A stretch of 64,000 nt of DNA from positions 1,054,001-1,118,000 of the forward strand of contig NZ_OY780958.1 in NCBI RefSeq assembly GCF_963675985.1, in the 5' to 3' direction. Of this stretch, positions 1 through 8,378 are shown piece after piece (position 1 is the first letter of the stretch; every line of letters starts with the position of its first letter). The stretch comes from an uncultured Roseibium sp. Its GTDB lineage: Bacteria > Pseudomonadota > Alphaproteobacteria > Rhizobiales > Stappiaceae. Below the pieces are notes generated by a model. That model was not told the origin of the DNA. It worked only from the letters and a program-made list of their open reading frames with translations, and did no database searches. A program made the position numbers and the translations under genes.

Positions 1-264
1 TGCATCCTTGGCGAAGTACGCGGCCGCCTTTTTTAAGGTGTCACGTTCCTCGGTGACCCGTGCCAGTTCCCTCTTCAATTGCCGGATCTCGTCGGCCTGA
101 TCACCGCCTTTGGAGGCCCCCGACGCGTACTTCTTGCGTCACGCATAAAGAGAATGTGCACTCACGCCCAAGCGCTGCCAAACTTCCGCATCCGGATAGC
201 CTCGCTCCGTGATCTGACGTACAGCTTCGCGCTTGAAATCTTCAGTGAAATTGGCTTTGCCCAT
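1..264 (-). pseudogene. IS3-family transposase OrfA, nonsense mutation, truncated by window
   Basis: Read on the minus strand from the ATG at 264, this gives a typical IS3 OrfA helix-turn-helix protein that begins MGKANFTEDFKREAVRQITE and contains the usual LGVSAHSLYA segment. At 141-139 a TGA stop replaces the TGG tryptophan expected before the RKKYAS stretch. The same frame then continues through the leucine-zipper-like part (EIRQLKRELARVTEERDTLKK) to the window edge. A single-base nonsense change has therefore probably inactivated the gene. OrfA would normally bind the element's ends and join OrfB by frameshifting. The family is clear, but activity is unlikely unless the stop is read through. 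Confidence 0.75.
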
Positions 265-323
265 GATGGCCTCCTTGCCTCAAATTTAGGAAAAAAGGCG
301 TCTACAAATCTAGGGGCGATTCA
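1..323 (-). mobile_element. IS3-family element, 5' end only
   Basis: This is the transposase-start side of an IS3-family insertion sequence; the rest lies beyond the left window edge. The outer end appears to be at 323, where the minus strand begins TGAATCGCCCCTAGATTTG, the type of terminal repeat I associate with IS3 relatives. The only gene visible in it is a broken orfA (1-264). The other end cannot be seen, so target duplication cannot be tested. Confidence 0.65.
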
Positions 324-574
324 GAGGCGGTATTCTACGGGTGCTCGTGAGGCCCTCTATGGTCCATTGAATGACAATTCGCTGGATGGAATACCTGTTT
401 GACGACGTCAGGAAGAGATTCTAATTCTTATGGAGTGGGTGGATATGCTCAGCTTGAATCTAATCTAGTTGTTAAGAAGAATAGAGATAAAAAATTGATA
501 TTCTCAGATATTTTAATGTAATTCTATTTGGAAATTCATCAATATTGTGAATATGTCATCTGGAGGTGGTGCCG
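324..574. other. AT-rich intergenic segment
   Basis: This stretch between the IS3 end and the small membrane protein gene is clearly richer in A and T than the rest of the window. No gene, RNA or clear hairpin is visible in it. It probably holds the promoter of the gene at 575. The composition suggests acquired DNA. Confidence 0.4.
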
Positions 575-868
575 ATGTATTTTGCAAATATGGCGCTTGG
601 GTATCTTCTGAGTTTTTCTCGGATGATTGAATATTTTATTGAGAAAGTAATTTTTGGACAAAGTGGACGACTGTCATTTCGTGCTATTCTGAAATCTGTT
701 TTCATCTTTATGGCTCTATCGATTTCGATCGTTTATATTTTTGAAATACTGAGATATTTTGATAATATTGTTGTAAATTTCATTGTGTATTTAATTGTAT
801 ATTTTATTCTTATTTGTTTATTATTTTTATCTAAATTAATAATAAATAAATACGTTGAGGATGCGTGA
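575..868 (+). CDS. Small two-helix membrane protein, unknown function
   Basis: About 97 residues. I chose the ATG at 575 because GGAGG at 562-566 lies 8 bases upstream; an in-frame GTG at 566 overlaps that ribosome site. Two long hydrophobic stretches are evident, one around ILKSVFIFMALSISIVYIF and one around VNFIVYLIVYFILICLLFL, each long enough to span a membrane. The C-terminus is short and charged. I recognise no family. Codon use is strongly AT-biased, unlike every operon to the right, so the gene looks foreign. Position beside IS and phage-like debris suggests a prophage or plasmid-borne passenger, possibly a small toxin, immunity or holin-like protein, but nothing in the sequence proves any of these. 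Confidence 0.5.
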   Translation: MYFANMALGYLLSFSRMIEYFIEKVIFGQSGRLSFRAILKSVFIFMALSISIVYIFEILRYFDNIVVNFIVYLIVYFILICLLFLSKLIINKYVEDA

Positions 869-897
869 TATATTAAACTGAATACAGAATGCTTTAA

Positions 898-1895
898 ATG
901 GCTTTTTTGAAACAATTGGCAAAGATAGCGATTTCTTATCTGAAACGAAAAAATCGGAGCAGTATGACGCGCCAAAGCCTGCTGAGCGCATTCGTCGTGA
1001 AAGCAGGGTGGATGTGCCTACGGAGACTTAGGGGGGGCGAACCGGGAATGGACGTTTCTCGCGCATCCGATCCGAGTAGCTCATACGTTATTTCCCGGCC
1101 AATATTTAATCTTTTCGGGGATCTTACCACGATGACCACTGCGGCACTCGAGCGGGAGCAACGGGAGAACCGGCTGCCCTATGATGACCTGACGACTGGC
1201 GAGGCGTATCGCGTTCTGCCGGATGGCGTCGGGCAAATTGCCTCCAGGTTCGGGCCTCGGGATCGACCCGATCTGGATGAGGCTCGGACCGAAGACGATA
1301 TCGCGCTGCATGGTGATGAGAGGTTCGTGCCCCGGTTCCGGTCTGGCCGGCAGGGCGGCGTGCCTCAGGGTGAAGACATCTCCACGCAGCCGGGAACGTC
1401 CGGTGTGTATAACACCCTGCCCAAAGGAAAAACCGCTCTCGAGCCCAGGATCAAGCCCGACCTGCCGGTTGAGCCGGCGCCGATACTTCTTCCCGGTGAA
1501 GCCAGTACGAGCTTTGCGCCGACTTTGGAACGCTTTCCAGGCGCAGGCGGAGCTATGTGGTCAGGTTCGGCATTTGCGAGCGTATTGGCTGGGGGCAGAC
1601 CCGCAAACACGGCGCGCGGAAAAACGGCATCTGGGGGCTCAACGTGGCGAAATGGGCGATGCCAGAGCCCGGCGGGCCATGCTTGACGCCATCGCGGTCG
1701 AACATGGGGCAACTGGTCATGCGGTTCAAATCCCATCTGCTCGACGCCCATCAGGGCGCTCTCTTCTCCGGCCTCTCCGGGCGTCCGAAGCATCTGGCGG
1801 AGTTTCTGAAGACCGGCACCTCAATCGGGATGCTGAACGTCTATCTGGACCGCATTGCCGAGGGGGACTTCGAGGGGGCAGAACGGTTGATGTAA
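898..1895 (+). pseudogene. Decayed coding region, possibly phage-derived
   Basis: Coding-like sequence is present, but no single frame carries it. The frame opening at 898 runs to 1686 with an unrecognised, low-complexity product. From about 1557 a second frame gives a convincing protein segment (ERIGWGQTRKHGARKNGIWG). At about 1650 the plausible protein moves to another frame (GDARARRAMLDAIAVEHGA). At about 1725 it returns to the previous one (HLLDAHQGALFSGLSGRP ... GDFEGAERLM) and ends at 1895. Two compensating indels explain this and indicate a decaying gene. I cannot name the family. The position just upstream of a frameshifted phage-like small gene and a tRNA makes a prophage remnant the best guess. 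Confidence 0.4.
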
Positions 1896-2024
1896 CAGCC
1901 GGAGGACTGGATTGCTGCGGGGCTTGGTAGAAGCCAAGTCCTTGCCGTTCTTTTGACGGCCTAAGCGGGAGGCGCGCGCCGACTGGCATGATCAGGTTGG
2001 CGCGGGAATAGAGGAGGGCACCAA

Positions 2025-2266
2025 ATGACCCAGGAAGACCTTTACGACATCGCGCGAAACGCCGGCCGGGAAGGGGTAAAGGAAGCCCTGCGAGCCATGG
2101 GGTCGATGCAGATAATCCCCTGGAAGCCCAGAAAGACATGCATTTCTTTCGGGATCTGCGCAAAGGGACCAAAGGTATCAAGGGTAAAGCCGTCAACACG
2201 ATCGTAGAGGCGCTGGCGCTGGCCGGTTTGTACAAGATCTTCGACGGATTCCGGTGGGGACCGTGA
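2025..2266 (+). pseudogene. Phage-like small membrane protein, one-base frameshift
   Basis: The frame starts at the ATG at 2025, with the purine-rich site GAGGAGGG just upstream, and encodes MTQEDLYDIARNAGREGVKE and a few more residues up to a G run at 2099-2102. After that the sensible protein continues in the next frame: it starts VDADNPLEAQKDMHFFRDLR, has a hydrophobic TIVEALALAGLYKIF segment and stops at 2266. Loss of one G would account for the shift; restored, the product is about 80 residues. The layout (charged N-terminus, Leu-Arg-Lys linker, single C-terminal membrane helix) resembles small holin-associated proteins of alphaproteobacterial prophages such as DUF6127. That resemblance is by eye only. 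Confidence 0.55.
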
Positions 2267-2441
2267 ACAGGACGGTTCAATTACTCGAATACCCGGACCT
2301 TTGCCGCAATTCGAAGTCTGAAACATTCCGATCTTCGTTATTTGGGATGTGAAAATGCCTGACCCCGCTTGGTGGAAAATACCCGAAGACCGAAAATTAC
2401 GCCTTGATCTGTGAGGCTTTGCCGCGTACACGAACCTTACT

Positions 2442-2531
2442 GGAGAGGTGGCCGAGTGGTCGAAGGCGCTCCCCTGCTAAGGGAGTAGACGGGCAACCGT
2501 CTCGAGGGTTCGAATCCCTTCCTCTCCGCCA
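2442..2531 (+). tRNA. tRNA-Ser (GCT)
   Basis: The 7-bp acceptor stem GGAGAGG (2442-2448) pairs with CCTCTCC (2521-2527). The anticodon loop CTGCTAA carries GCT, which reads AGC/AGU serine codons. There is a long variable arm, a TTCGAATCC T-loop region, and an encoded CCA end at 2529-2531. The 90-nt length fits a class II tRNA. Serine tRNA genes are common integration sites for phages and islands, which fits the mobile debris on both sides. Confidence 0.97.
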
Positions 2532-2592
2532 TCACTATTTCCTACCTCCTCCATATTGATATTAAAGGCCTTTTCGGATCAAGCCGTTTGGC

Positions 2593-2615
2593 CGGTGCCC
2601 CAGTGCGGTGCCCCA
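2593..2615 (+). repeat. Short direct repeat CGGTGCCCCA x2
   Basis: CGGTGCCCCA occurs at 2593-2602 and again at 2606-2615, a 13-base period, 60 bases beyond the tRNA-Ser 3' end. It may be a relic of an integration site or an integrase gene end. Nothing further supports a function. Confidence 0.35.
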
Positions 2616-2702
2616 ATTTTGTCCTGGAAGACGGTTCCCGTTCTCCCAAATGAGCGTCTATTCGTTGTGCCAGATGCGATGCGCTGAAGGAGGGAATGAC
2701 CG

Positions 2703-3062
2703 ATGGCCAGCCGTAGTGACTTGAAGCTGCTCAGCCTGCTCCGTATCAACCAGATTTTCATAGAGCTGAGCCCCGAGATGAACCTTAGTCAGCTCTCGGC
2801 TTTCCTCGTTGCCGCCCTGCACCAACCGACCGGCGAAGATGAAAGGCCCCCGACCATCCGGGAATTGGCAACACTGTCCGAGCTTCCCTACACCTCGATG
2901 TCGCGCCACTACAGGTACCTCGGCGAACGTCAGCGCCATGGGAAGGAGGGGCTGGGTCTTGTGGACGTGAGGATCGATCCCGACAATAAGCGCCAAAAGC
3001 AGGTCTATTTGACGTCAAACGGTTCCGCTCTAGCTAAGAAAATACTGACCTATCTGAAATGA
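2703..3062 (+). CDS. MarR-like winged-helix regulator
   Basis: 119 residues. The ATG at 2703 follows the strong site AAGGAGGG (2687-2694); an earlier ATG at 2696 hits a stop within a few codons. An N-terminal helical region is followed by a winged helix-turn-helix (TIRELATLSELPYTSMSRHYRYL) and a wing that ends in the MarR-type phrase VDVRIDPDNKRQKQVYLTSN. Such proteins bind DNA as dimers and usually repress nearby genes. It stands alone between the tRNA and the FRG remnant, a position typical of small regulators on prophages and integrated elements. Its target cannot be inferred. It looks intact. Confidence 0.7.
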   Translation: MASRSDLKLLSLLRINQIFIELSPEMNLSQLSAFLVAALHQPTGEDERPPTIRELATLSELPYTSMSRHYRYLGERQRHGKEGLGLVDVRIDPDNKRQKQVYLTSNGSALAKKILTYLK

Positions 3063-3273
3063 ATTTCAGCAGTGTTTAACCCTTAAATTTTGATCCAAAT
3101 GGATTATCGGAGGGCATTCTCAACCAAGCGGAATTACGCCCGACCTATTGCACGAATGAATTGCACTTCGTATTAGTCTGAGAAATCGAATTAGATTGTC
3201 GGCAGCCTTTCTCTGAATAAATGCGCCTAGACTTTATTCAAATTGCAAATGGCTGGTCTGAGGGGGGACGCTG
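3063..3273. other. Intergenic region before the FRG gene
   Basis: About 210 bases that are less GC-rich than the chromosome to the right. A purine-rich ribosome site (GAGGGGGG) sits at the far end, just before the TTG start at 3274. No RNA gene, terminator or operator is recognisable. Confidence 0.4.
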
Positions 3274-3785
3274 TTGCCTATAGAAGAGACCGAGGTCCAA
3301 GACCTTCCTAGTTTAGTTAACGCAGTGCTAAACATCGCAAGGGACTTGCCGCGCGAGCGTTTTCTATGGTTCAGAGGCCATGCTAGGGAAAACTATTCGT
3401 TGATTCCTTCTATTATGAGAGAAGGAAAGTCCGCCGAAGAAATATTTGACCGAGAAGAGCGCCTCCTCACACGCTTTCGTCAAAGAAGCCTAGCCTACTG
3501 GCCCGAGGGATACCCGCAGAACCATTGGGAACACCTCTTCGTTATGCAGCACTACGGTTTTCCGACCCGTTTGCTAGATTGGAGCGAGAACCTTTTCGTG
3601 GCAATGCACTTCGCGTTAACTGGAGAAAACATTCAAGCCGATTCGCCACCGACTCTCTGGTGCCTAGATCCAATAGAATGGAACAGATCGACACCGGTAC
3701 TGTCGGAATACGGAGATACTATCCAAGTCCTAACTACCACAAGCGAAGAAGCTGAAGCTTATCGGCCAACTACGAACAAGAAGCG
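3274..3785 (+). pseudogene. FRG-domain protein, 3' end removed by an insertion sequence
   Basis: About 170 native residues remain before the IS element begins at 3786; the frame then runs into IS sequence and stops. The start is TTG at 3274, preceded by GAGGGGGG. The protein shows the FRG signature: FLWFRGHARENYSLIPSIMR near the start, then WEHLFVMQHYGFPTRLLDWS and NLFVAMHFAL. FRG domains (named for the Phe-Arg-Gly motif) occur in prophage and defence-island proteins; their activity is poorly defined. The usual 250-plus residues are not reached, so the C-terminus is missing. The lost 3' end is not found beyond the IS, where another transposase remnant begins instead. Codon use is less GC-rich than in the chromosomal operons. 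Confidence 0.8.
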
Positions 3786-3803
3786 TGACCTGCCACTGAA
3801 CTT

Positions 3804-4733
3804 TCACCCAGCCGCGACCGGAGCCTGGTTGGTATTTACGCCGATCGGCGCAGGTTGATCAATCGCCCAACGCGCGGAGTTTTCATCTCGCGTAGCGGGC
3901 CGGGCGATTGCAGTGGTCAGCGTTCGCGCATAGTCAGCCGGGGTCTGGTAGTTCAAGGCAGAATGCGGGCGTTCGGTGTTGTAGTCGGCGGCCCAGGCCG
4001 CGATCACGATACGGGCGTGAGCCAGGTTGCGGAACATGGTCTCGTTGAGCAGTTCGTCCCGCATCCGCCCATTGAAACTCTCGACGAAGCCGTTCTGCAT
4101 CGGCTTGCCCGGCGCGATGTAATGCCATTCGATCCCGTGCTCGGAACACCACCGCAGGATGGCGTTACTGGTTAGTTCGGTTCCGTTGTCACTGACGATC
4201 ATTCCGGGCTTCCCGCGGCGCTCGATCAGGGCCGTGAGTTCACGCACGACACGGCGCCCCGAGATCGAGGTGTCCGGGATCGCGGCGAGACATTCACGGG
4301 TGACGTCGTCCACCACGTTGAGCACCCGGAAGCGCTGGCCGTTGGCGAACTGATCATGCACAAAATCGAGCGACCAGCGCGCATTTGGCCGTGCCTCGAC
4401 CAGGATCGGTGCCCGTGTTCCAACGGCCTTGCGCCGAGCCTTCCGTTTGCGGACCGTCAACCCTTCCTCGCGGTAGAGCCGATAGATCCGGTTGATCCCG
4501 GAAGGCTCGCCCTCGCGGCGCAACAAGACGAAGAGCCGTCGATAGCCAAACCGGCGACGTTCATTCGCCAAGTCCCGCAGCCGACCGCGCAGCTCCGTAT
4601 CCGGAGCACGCTGCGCTTGGTAGCGGACCATCTTGCGATCTGCCCCGGAAATCCGGCACGCCCGCCGTTCCGAGAGCCCGAGCTGGGACCTCAGGTGCGC
4701 GACCGCCTCGCGCTTCACGGCAGGCGTCACCAT
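3804..4733 (-). CDS. IS3/IS407-type transposase OrfB (DDE catalytic subunit)
   Basis: 309 residues with an HTH_21-like region, then the integrase core: WSLDFVHDQF (first Asp), MIVSDNGTELTS (second Asp), and NGFVESFNGRMRDELLNE (catalytic Glu). It performs the strand cutting and joining of the IS, normally as an OrfAB fusion made by a -1 frameshift. The slippery run is the seven-A tract where orfA ends and the orfB ATG begins (about 4733-4740 on the minus strand). The protein is residue-identical to the one at 37095-38024, which implies recent duplication or gene conversion. Confidence 0.93.
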   Translation of the reverse strand: MVTPAVKREAVAHLRSQLGLSERRACRISGADRKMVRYQAQRAPDTELRGRLRDLANERRRFGYRRLFVLLRREGEPSGINRIYRLYREEGLTVRKRKARRKAVGTRAPILVEARPNARWSLDFVHDQFANGQRFRVLNVVDDVTRECLAAIPDTSISGRRVVRELTALIERRGKPGMIVSDNGTELTSNAILRWCSEHGIEWHYIAPGKPMQNGFVESFNGRMRDELLNETMFRNLAHARIVIAAWAADYNTERPHSALNYQTPADYARTLTTAIARPATRDENSARWAIDQPAPIGVNTNQAPVAAG

Positions 4734-4993
4734 TTTTTTGATACCAGCTCCTTCATTGCCGCCAGATCAAGCATCTGCTCGGCCAGAAGCCTCTTGAGCC
4801 TGGCGTTCTCATCCTCGAGCGCCTTCAGCCGCTTCGCCTCCGACACCGTCAAGCCGCCGAACTTGGCCTTCCAGTTGTAGAAGGTCCCTTCCGACATGCC
4901 GTGCTTACGACACAGGTCCGCGCACTTCACGCCTGCCTCGTGCTCGGCCAGGATGCCGATGATCTGCTCGTCTGTGAAACGTGTTCGCTTCAT
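4727..4993 (-). CDS. IS3/IS407-type transposase OrfA (DNA-binding subunit)
   Basis: 88 residues beginning MKRTRFTDEQIIGILAEHEA. A helix-turn-helix (CADLCRKHGMSEGTFYNWK) is followed by a leucine-zipper-like stretch (LEDENARLKRLLAEQ). OrfA binds the terminal repeats and also limits transposition. It overlaps orfB by 7 bases at an A7 tract followed by TGG, the standard arrangement for programmed -1 frameshifting in IS3 elements. It is identical in sequence to the copy at 36835-37101. Confidence 0.93.
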   Translation of the reverse strand: MKRTRFTDEQIIGILAEHEAGVKCADLCRKHGMSEGTFYNWKAKFGGLTVSEAKRLKALEDENARLKRLLAEQMLDLAAMKELVSKKW

Positions 4994-5056
4994 TGTCCGT
5001 CCTCAAGTTGGATCGGACTCTAATCGACGGTGGAGGAAAAATCCCGTGGCAGGTCA

Positions 5057-5603
5057 CCGGTCTTTCCTTCGTGCTGTCAAAGGCTTCGCACATCAACAGA
5101 TAGCGCGAGGCGTGGTCGCTGACCGTTAAGGGGTAACAGTATTGCCGGTTGCCGAGCTTGAACTCGCCCTTGAAATCGGCACACCACAGATCGTTGGGAC
5201 GAAGGCCTGCCGACAGGGCCGTGCCTTCGGCCTTGAAGGCGCGCTGCCGCTTGCGGGCGCGCTTGACAAGGCCGTGACGGTCCAGCACCGCATGCACCGT
5301 GCTTTGAGCCGAAATACGCACATCGCCGGCAAGCTTCCTGACCAGGATCTCCCGGATCTTGCGCGCACCCCAGTGCGGTTTGTCCTTCTTCGTGGAAACG
5401 ATCAGGCGCTCAACCTAGGCCGGCAGCTGGTTGGCATATCGCACAGGACGGCGGGACCGATCGCAAAGAGCTTCCAGTCCGTCCTGCCGGTAGCGATCCC
5501 AGATCTTGTAGCCTGTCTTGCGCGAGATCCCGAACTCCCGGCGCACCGTACTCATGCCGTCCCCATCCAGAAGACGGGCGACGAAGCGAAGACGTTCCTC
5601 CAT
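5057..5603 (-). pseudogene. IS481-type transposase, in-frame stop, 3' end lost
   Basis: From the ATG at 5603 the minus strand encodes an IS481-type helix-turn-helix region (MEERLRFVARLLDGDGMSTV, then FGISRKTGYKIWDRYR). A TAG at 5417-5415 breaks the frame, replacing what was probably a Gln codon. The same frame then continues through HWGARKIREIL, STVHAVLDRHGLVKR and NDLWCADFKGEF, which carries the first catalytic Asp, to DSTKERP. There IS copy 1 cuts it off at 5056. The second Asp and the Glu are missing. It is a relative, not a copy, of the element to its right. Confidence 0.8.
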
Positions 5604-5676
5604 AACGGACACCTCTTTCCACAGCATCGACACCTCCCGCAAAAGCGAAAAGTGTCAGGCATAGGTCCATTCTCGG

Positions 5677-6922
5677 CACATGGTTTACATTTAATACCGG
5701 AGAAACAGTTTACACTTTCTCCGGCGTGAATGGATTGTTAGCCGGTTCGAAGCGGTTCTCTTTATTGTCGAAGAATCCCAAGTCATAATCGAGGAATGAG
5801 ACGAGCCAGATTTTGTCGTCGACTTCCCGTAGTCCCAGAATTTGGCCAGCGAAGACCTTGCTCAGATTGATCTTCCGCTTTCCGATACAGATCCTGCCGC
5901 ATCGTGTGACGTGCACGGTGCGGTCATGGAGGGGATAGTCCGGTTCGGGAAGCGGTTCGTAGACGCGGGCGGAGGGTGTATAGAGTTCTCCGGGATAGGC
6001 GCCTGCGAGGCCTTGGTGAGGCCGCTCATTGTTGTAAACCGCCATGAAGCGGTCGAACCTTTCCTGCTGCTGGAGGAAGTTGAAGGCAGCCGGTTTTGTC
6101 GTTTCGTTCTTCAGGGTCAGATGCATGCGCTCGTGTCGGCCGTTCTGCTGCGGGCAGCCGGGCTTGATGCGCTCGATGCCGATGCCTAGACGCAGCCACC
6201 ACACGGACAGTTTGCTCAATCCGAACAGCGCATTCGGGCTGGCGAAGGGAAGGCCGTTGTCGGTCCGAATGGCAGTTGGAAGGCCGAACTCCTTGAACAC
6301 GCGTTCGAAGACGGAGAAGGCGAAGTCTGATTTGGTGCTGGTCAAGCCCTCACAGGCCAGCAAGTAGCGCGATCTGTAGTCGGTGATCGTCAGCGGATAA
6401 CAATACTGCCGGTTACCGAGCTTGAACTCGCCCTTGTAATCGGCGCACCAGAGCCCGTTCACATCCTGCGTGTCATAAAGATCGGTTCCCCGGGCCTTGT
6501 AGCGGCGGCGTTTGCGGCGCTGGACCAGACCATGACGATCCAGCACCGCATGAACCGTGCTGATCGCCGGTGCCTTGAGCGTCGGATATTGCCGGATCAG
6601 TTTGTCACGGATCTTCGGCGCCTCCCCCAGGATGGATGCTCGTGCTTGAGACCAAGAATGCAGCGCTCGATCTGGAAAGGAAGCTTATTGGCCTGACCAT
6701 AGGGACGCCGGCTCCGGTCCATGAGGCCGTCCAGGCCACAGTCCCGGTACCGCTCAAATATCTTGTAACCGGTGACCCGAGAGATACCGAACTCACGGCA
6801 CAACGGCGCCATCTTCTCACCTTCAAGAAGACGGGCAATGAAACGAAGGCGTTCATCCATAGGTCTACACTCTTTCCAAGGCATTCGGGGCTCCCCCAAA
6901 TGCGCGATGTGTAAACCATGTG
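5677..6922 (-). mobile_element. IS481-type element with 13-bp terminal inverted repeats
   Basis: CACATGGTTTACA at 5677-5689 is exactly inverted as TGTAAACCATGTG at 6910-6922. Between them lies one IS481-type transposase gene, broken by a frameshift. The span is about 1.25 kb, normal for the family. No convincing target duplication flanks it, and the exact tips are uncertain by a few bases. Confidence 0.65.
5710..6860 (-). pseudogene. IS481-type transposase, one frameshift
   Basis: The N-terminal part reads from the ATG at 6860 (MDERLRFIARLLEGEKMAPL, HTH around FGISRVTGYKIFERYR) to EHPSWG near 6618. There the frame shifts, probably through an extra AG or one lost base. It resumes as PKIRDKLIRQYPTLKAPAIS, then VLDRHGLV, and runs intact to 5710. 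The catalytic residues are all visible: LWCADYKGEF, IRTDNGLPFAS and QQNGRHERMHLTLKNE. A C-terminal beta-rich tail follows. It is close to complete but interrupted, so probably inactive in cis. Confidence 0.8.
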
Positions 6923-7285
6923 ATTGGAATGAAGTGTCACCTATCTCCCGATAAGCTCACCGTGTCAGGAACGTTTTGTCACCTTCGCCTCAGGTCGAGA
7001 GGATTTCTGGCATCTGCTGGTAGGCTTTCGTGTCCGGCTGAATGAGTGTGCAGAATGCGTCGGACTACGTTCACTTGGCTCAGGCATAGCCAAGTTGATT
7101 GGTTGCGACGACATTTTCCAGAAAATTTCCGGATCGCAACGTATCCGGAGGAGCTTTGAGCGTTGCCTGTAGGCCGGATATCCGCTCGGGAAATCCATGA
7201 AAATAATATGCTTCCAATCTTGATTTATACGGCTGGATGGAATGATATTCCTGTCTAGTCAATCTATGGTCGATGGAAAGTTTTC
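6923..7285. other. Intergenic region between IS481-type debris and the dioxygenase gene
   Basis: About 360 bases. The first third is IS-like and contains several TGTCA words. The remainder has no open frame with a recognisable product. It must hold the promoter of the gene at 7286, but no -35/-10 pair stands out. I see no RNA gene or attachment site. Confidence 0.4.
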
Positions 7286-8164
7286 GTGGCAACTATTTTC
7301 AAGAATCCCAATCTGCAGGATTATTTCCTCCTGTCGGACGAAGTCGACAACAATGGCGCGTCCCGAAGCTTCACGAAGGAATACGAAGATGGAAAGGTCA
7401 TTCACTTTCCGAAGTTGAAAGCCGATCTGGATTTCGATTTCTGGGATACCGTTCCGACGGATACGTATCCTGCGCTGAAGAAGCTCGGCGCCACGGTGAA
7501 TCCAAAGAACTTCGCCGAATTCCGGAAAATGGACGAGAGCTTCGCCGCCATGAACCTGCCGACAGGTGTCGCCGAAGACCTGAAACGGCACATGAGCCGG
7601 TTCTATGAATCGATCATGCCGATTTATGAGGGCGTGTTTGGCGGCTATGAATTCAGCAAGAGAAAGGTCGTCTGGCGGCTGACGGAAACCCTGAACGAGA
7701 ATATGCACATCGATGCGTACAAGCAGGAAAATCCGAACCATTTCGCGCGCATGTTCATCAACCTGGATACGCAGCCGCGGATCTGGCAGACCAGCCTGAC
7801 GATCGATGACATCTTCAAGATCCGTGCAGCCGAACTCACCGATGCACAACTGCGGGACATGACCCCAGCAAAACTCTGGATCGAACTGGCGACACACACT
7901 TTCGGCGCCGGCACCGAGCAGTGGTGGGACAGCTATCCGCATCATGTCGCCTATTTCGAACCGGGCGATGTCTGGATCGTGGACAGCCGTCAGGTGGCCC
8001 ACCAGATTTTCTACGGGCGCAGGGCGATCTCGATCGACTTTTCCGTGCCTACAGACAAAATGCTCAACCCGGAGCGGCAGTATCTCAATCTCCTAGAGAA
8101 TTTCCGCAAGACCGAACTTGAAAAGCGCGGGCTTGAATACGTCAAACGACCGGATGCCGCCTGA
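7286..8164 (+). CDS. Kdo-hydroxylase-like Fe(II)/2-oxoglutarate dioxygenase
   Basis: 292 residues, starting at a GTG at 7286. The family (KdoO type) hydroxylates the 3-deoxy-D-manno-octulosonic acid of lipopolysaccharide inner core, using Fe(II) and 2-oxoglutarate. The supporting motif is ENMHIDAY around residue 141, an H-x-D iron pair. It is followed by ARMFINLDTQPRIWQTSLT, close to the RVFxNxxPxGxxRVW phrase of KdoO. A distal His lies in SRQVAHQIFYGRRAISIDFS, where the Arg would bind 2-oxoglutarate. Length fits. The neighbour downstream is a GSCFA-TPR protein, also a cell-envelope-type gene. No glycosyltransferases are nearby, so another polysaccharide or small-molecule substrate remains possible. 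Confidence 0.65.
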   Translation: MATIFKNPNLQDYFLLSDEVDNNGASRSFTKEYEDGKVIHFPKLKADLDFDFWDTVPTDTYPALKKLGATVNPKNFAEFRKMDESFAAMNLPTGVAEDLKRHMSRFYESIMPIYEGVFGGYEFSKRKVVWRLTETLNENMHIDAYKQENPNHFARMFINLDTQPRIWQTSLTIDDIFKIRAAELTDAQLRDMTPAKLWIELATHTFGAGTEQWWDSYPHHVAYFEPGDVWIVDSRQVAHQIFYGRRAISIDFSVPTDKMLNPERQYLNLLENFRKTELEKRGLEYVKRPDAA

Positions 8165-8378
8165 TTTCCGGACCAACCGCTGCTTTTCGATCGGCGGGAA
8201 CAGAAAGTTCTGCGATTTGGCCCTGCGCTAGATCCCGGGCTTTCCGTGAGACGCAATATCCGGGAACCGCCGAAACCAGACGCCGGCATTTCCGGATTAA
8301 GTGGTTCGCCGTTTCCTTTTTGGGCTATTCCGGTGATATCTAACGCAGGTCATCTGGAAATTACGGAATTCTAAGTTC

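Larger units (their letters stand above)
3786..5056 (-). mobile_element. IS3-family (IS407-type) element, copy 1
   Basis: A 1271-bp element whose ends match copy 2 at 36772-38042. Both ends begin TGACCTGCCAC when read inward. It carries the two overlapping genes of the family. Unlike copy 2, its flanks do not match: AGCG lies before 3786 and CCGG after 5056. The element therefore sits at a rearranged site rather than a fresh insertion. It truncates an FRG gene on the left and an IS481-type transposase on the right. Confidence 0.92.

Noticed and set aside
139..141. TGA in IS3 orfA as a selenocysteine or programmed site
   Set aside because: The position is a normal Trp in relatives, and no recoding element is visible. 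A nonsense mutation is simpler.
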